Position numbers and translations under genes: made by a program
Part shown: piece by piece, positions 61,750 through 64,000 of the stretch
Layout of the letters: every line of letters starts with the position of its first letter
How positions within the stretch are numbered: position 1 is the stretch's first letter
The notes under the pieces: generated by a model
Seen by the model: the letters and a program-made list of their open reading frames with translations, nothing else
Databases searched by the model: none
Told to the model about the DNA's origin: nothing
Origin: Paenibacillus sp. GP183
GTDB taxonomy: Bacteria > Bacillota > Bacilli > Paenibacillales > NBRC-103111
Reading direction: 5' to 3'
Assembly: GCF_900104695.1 (NCBI RefSeq)
Contig: NZ_FNSW01000002.1
Coordinates: forward strand, 1 to 64,000
DNA: 64,000 nucleotides

Positions 61750-62920
61750 TATAAGTTGAACTATTGGTTTTCCGGTAGCTCCCCTGATTCCATCCTAATG
61801 CATAGACGATCGATGATGTTTAAGGGATCTTTCATGATTTGTTCCATGAAGGAATGTACGTTTCCTCGTATTTCGACGACGGTGTGATAGAAGACATTAT
61901 TAATCACATCCGACTTTAACCATTTCCATAATCCCTCGACGATATTAAGTTCTGGGCTGTACGGAGGAAGAAAAACAAGTTTAAGCCGACCTTGCTGCTC
62001 CTTAAAAAATGGTTCAAGCAATTTTGCGTGGTGAGCTCGAGCATTGTCCAATACCATTGTTATTTTGCCTTTGGGGTAAGCATCAACGACTCGATGCAGA
62101 AACACCAGAAACTTTTCAGCTGTATATTCCTCATCTTCCTGCCATACGATTTGGCCTGTGCCGTAATCAACTGTAGAAAACAGCTTTACGCCTCGATGTT
62201 TGCCTGTGGTTTTTATGATTCGCTGTTTGCCTTTAGCAAACCAGGTGCGTTGAAGAGCTTGATAATCACGGATCATGGCTTCATCTTCAAACAATAAATG
62301 ATCAATTTCGCCATTCTCGTAATTTTTTTAACCTTGGGAAGGTTGTTTCGACAAACTCTTTTTGCTTCTCTTCGTCAGCTGCCGCTAAGGTATAGGTTGG
62401 TTTGGTATAGCTCATATCAAGACGGTGCATCAACTTGGACACACCCCGGATGGAGTAACTTTCGCCAAACTCACGTTTGATATACTCGCCGATCAGTTGA
62501 AGCGTCCAGTTGAATTTTGCCGTAAATCCAACCTCATGAGGAAGTGATTCTATGATTGTCTTCTTAAGCTTCACTTGCTGCTCTTTAGTAATTCGCTCAC
62601 GGCGACCAGGGGAGAAATTCATCTGTAATCCATCTAAACCGGATTCGTGATATTGCTGTAAATACGTTCTTACCGTACGCTCCGACCTCCCGATGATTGT
62701 GGCAATTTGCTGCTTGTCATGCCCCAGTAAATGTAAGCGAACTGTCTGGTATCGCTCGAACATTCGACGGTTCTTTTCTTGTTTTAACCGTTTCTCAACT
62801 TCCTGTAACTTAACTGCTTCCATCGTCATCACCCGTCCATTAAGTGGTCTTCACTTATTCGACGGTTGATGGGTAGAAATCCTTTCAATTAGAAAAGGAA
62901 AGTGTCTAGTTCAACTTATA
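61750..62920 (-). mobile_element. IS630-family insertion sequence
   Basis: 1,171 bp, ends TATAAGTTGAACTA and its complement, flanked by TA at 61748-61749 and 62921-62922, the standard IS630/mariner target duplication. Carries two ORFs of one transposase on the minus strand. The clean duplication and restorable host gene suggest a recent insertion. Confidence 0.88.
61761..62832 (-). CDS. IS630-family transposase in two overlapping frames
   Basis: ORF 1 (62302-62832, 176 residues) has the N-terminal helix-turn-helix (KQQIATIIGRSERTVRTYLQ) and the linker ending LKKLREWRN. ORF 2 (61761-62294) has the DDE domain: Asp in FEDEAM, Asp in LDNARAHHAK and Glu in NIVEGLWKWLK. They join through an A7 tract (GGTTAAAAAAATTACG on the minus strand) if one A is skipped; the new frame continues NGEIDHLLFEDE. 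Many IS630 transposases are made by frameshifting at such a place, so the element may be active; an inactivating mutation is the alternative. Confidence 0.85.
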
Positions 62921-63850
62921 TAGTCAGGGTATTCCGTTCCCCAGATGTCTTGGACTAGGGAAAGTCGGACCTCTAGCATACTCGATCATGGAACGGATCG
63001 ATGGCGGTAATCTAGCAGATTGCTCCACTGAGCAACAAAGCGGCCAGCTTACAGAGCTTATTCGGATCTTGAATCGAATGAACCATGTGAAGCTCGGATC
63101 AACGTGCGGATATGGGTGGATTAGGCCAAACGGAGACGGAACATTTCAAACTTGGAAGGACTATTTAGTTGCATCATTCGCGGAGGATCAGACGGGGACC
63201 TTCTGGGAGAGATGGTACGACCTGTTTCAAACGACTTGTTTGGAAAAAGACGTGTTCGATGAATGTTACAGCCGTTTGATGGCTTACTCGGCCTACAATG
63301 AACCGCACCGCTACTTTATCCATGGGGACTTTCACCCTTGGAATATTTTATCGGACGGCAAACGTGTAACCGGTATCATTGACGGCAATTGTGCATACGG
63401 CGATTTTCTCGTGGATCTCGCAATTCTCGATAGACACATGGAGCGTCTTGAAGTGATTCAAGCTTATCAAGACTACCAGGAGCAAGCCGGAATTATTATT
63501 CCAGATTTCAAGGAGCGATTAATCGGCGCCTATTATTTAAAAGGAATGGATGGACTTCGTTTCTATGCGAAAATGGGGTGGAACGATGCCTATTACGGTA
63601 CTCGCAACTTTCTTCTAAACTTGAGCAACTAAGGAGTAGTACAACCGCATGGTTTACTCAATAACTCCATCAATTTCCCGGCAATCAACCGGGCATCAAG
63701 GAAGCAAAAGCCGCAAGAGGTCTTATTACTTGCTGCATCAAAGTTGAATGCTGGAAGAGATAATGTCCCGAAATTTGTGTCGCGTTACGTATGAAGCCGT
63801 CACGCATTCTAGGTGCCTGGATCGAAATTAGCTACTTCTAACTTCTTCGC

Positions 63851-63878
63851 AAAAAAAAGACGCCACGAAGGGCGCCGA
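63851..63878 (-). terminator. Terminator of the right-edge gene
   Basis: On the minus strand GGCGCC pairs with GGCGTC (63871-63876 and 63859-63864) and is followed by eight T. Confidence 0.75.
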
Positions 63879-63888
63879 TCATTTCGTT

Positions 63889-64000
63889 TTAATCTAGGTT
63901 TATATTAGGGTCGGGCTTACCTGGGTCGTCAAGATTGCCTATATCAATCCATTTATTCAATACCCAACCCCAACGTTTAACCGCGCGAACCGGCGTCTTT
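63889..64000 (-). CDS. C-terminal part of an unidentified gene running off the window
   Basis: Open from the right edge to TAA at 63889-63891. The 36 visible codons encode PVRAVKRWGWVLNKWIDIGN, ending in a Pro/Asp/Asn-rich tail NINLD. A good terminator follows. No family recognised from this much. Confidence 0.6.
   Translation of the reverse strand, partial: KTPVRAVKRWGWVLNKWIDIGNLDDPGKPDPNINLD

Larger units (their letters stand above)
61533..63632 (+). pseudogene. APH/choline-kinase-family phosphotransferase gene split by IS630
   Basis: The 5' part (61533-61749) encodes the N-lobe start with ITPMAGGNLSSVFSLSF and KGYVIKFSD. The 3' part (62921-63632) encodes IMERIDGGNL, the Brenner motif HGDFHPWNIL and the metal segment GIIDGNCAYGDFLVDLA. 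Removing the insertion and one TA joins the parts in frame (LSSQGIPF), with no other lesion visible. Such kinases phosphorylate aminoglycosides, macrolides, homoserine or choline; the substrate cannot be read. The 3' part has a possible start at 62988 but would lack the ATP-binding lobe. Confidence 0.85.

Noticed and set aside
1-64000. tRNA, rRNA or riboswitch genes
   Set aside because: None was recognised by eye; no cloverleaf, rRNA landmark or known aptamer signature was seen. A covariance-model scan would be decisive.

Overview
The window looks like a chromosomal segment of a Gram-positive, low-to-moderate GC Bacillales bacterium, most likely Paenibacillaceae (inference). The evidence is strong AGGAGG-type ribosome binding sites, frequent TTG and GTG starts, an S-layer-homology (SLH) relic, an ECF sigma/anti-sigma pair, a sedolisin protease and Firmicutes-type conjugation proteins. 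It has a conserved-looking metabolic core flanked by accessory DNA, with much gene decay at the junctions.

Layout. (1) 0.7-2.6 kb: secreted S53 (kumamolisin-like) protease. (2) 3.0-13.5 kb: part of a conjugative element. An AbrB-type regulator with its own palindrome faces a tight operon coding for a pilin-like subunit, a PrgI/VirB3-like protein, an unknown membrane protein, a VirB4 ATPase, a VirB6-like polytopic protein, a two-domain wall hydrolase and a VirB8-like protein. No relaxase, coupling protein or integrase is visible. The element ends near repeats and a 3'-end fragment of rlmD/rumA, a known ICE insertion target. (3) 14.1-32.0 kb: a GntR-controlled catabolic operon with a complete 3-methylaspartate route. 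Methylaspartate ammonia-lyase, a two-subunit class I fumarase-type hydratase (mesaconase), a class III CoA-transferase and a CitE-like lyase would give acetyl-CoA plus pyruvate. With these are a peptide/nickel-type ABC importer, an isoaspartyl peptidase, an omega-amidase-like nitrilase, two creatininase-family hydrolases, two SDRs, an RraA-like protein and, after a terminator, an FAH-family enzyme. Glutamate mutase is absent, so imported methylaspartyl compounds may be the input.

(4) 32.1-40 kb: relic DNA with an SLH fragment, a serine recombinase lacking its catalytic domain, small DUF genes and a double LexA-box promoter in front of a truncated transposase start. (5) 40.2-54.6 kb: an AT-rich defence island. 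RadC and small ORFs precede a composite restriction system: NgoFVII-type PLD nuclease, Z1 helicase, C5-cytosine methyltransferase, Vsr, GHKL/MORC-type ATPase, second Z1 helicase, PD-(D/E)XK protein and AIPR protein. It resembles the MutL/MORC-linked restriction systems described by Iyer, Abhiman and Aravind (2008), here with a second nuclease-helicase pair.

(6) 55-58.3 kb: nested insertion sequences. An IS21 end is cut by an IS3-family element, which is itself split by a 1.71-kb element inserted into its A8/T8 frameshift tract with an 8-bp T duplication. (7) 59.6-61.1 kb: an ECF sigma factor and a membrane protein, probably its anti-sigma. (8) 61.5-63.6 kb: an APH-family kinase gene split by an IS630 element; removing it with one TA copy restores the frame. 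A partial gene runs off the right edge on the minus strand.

Functions come from reading motifs by eye. No database or folding program was used.
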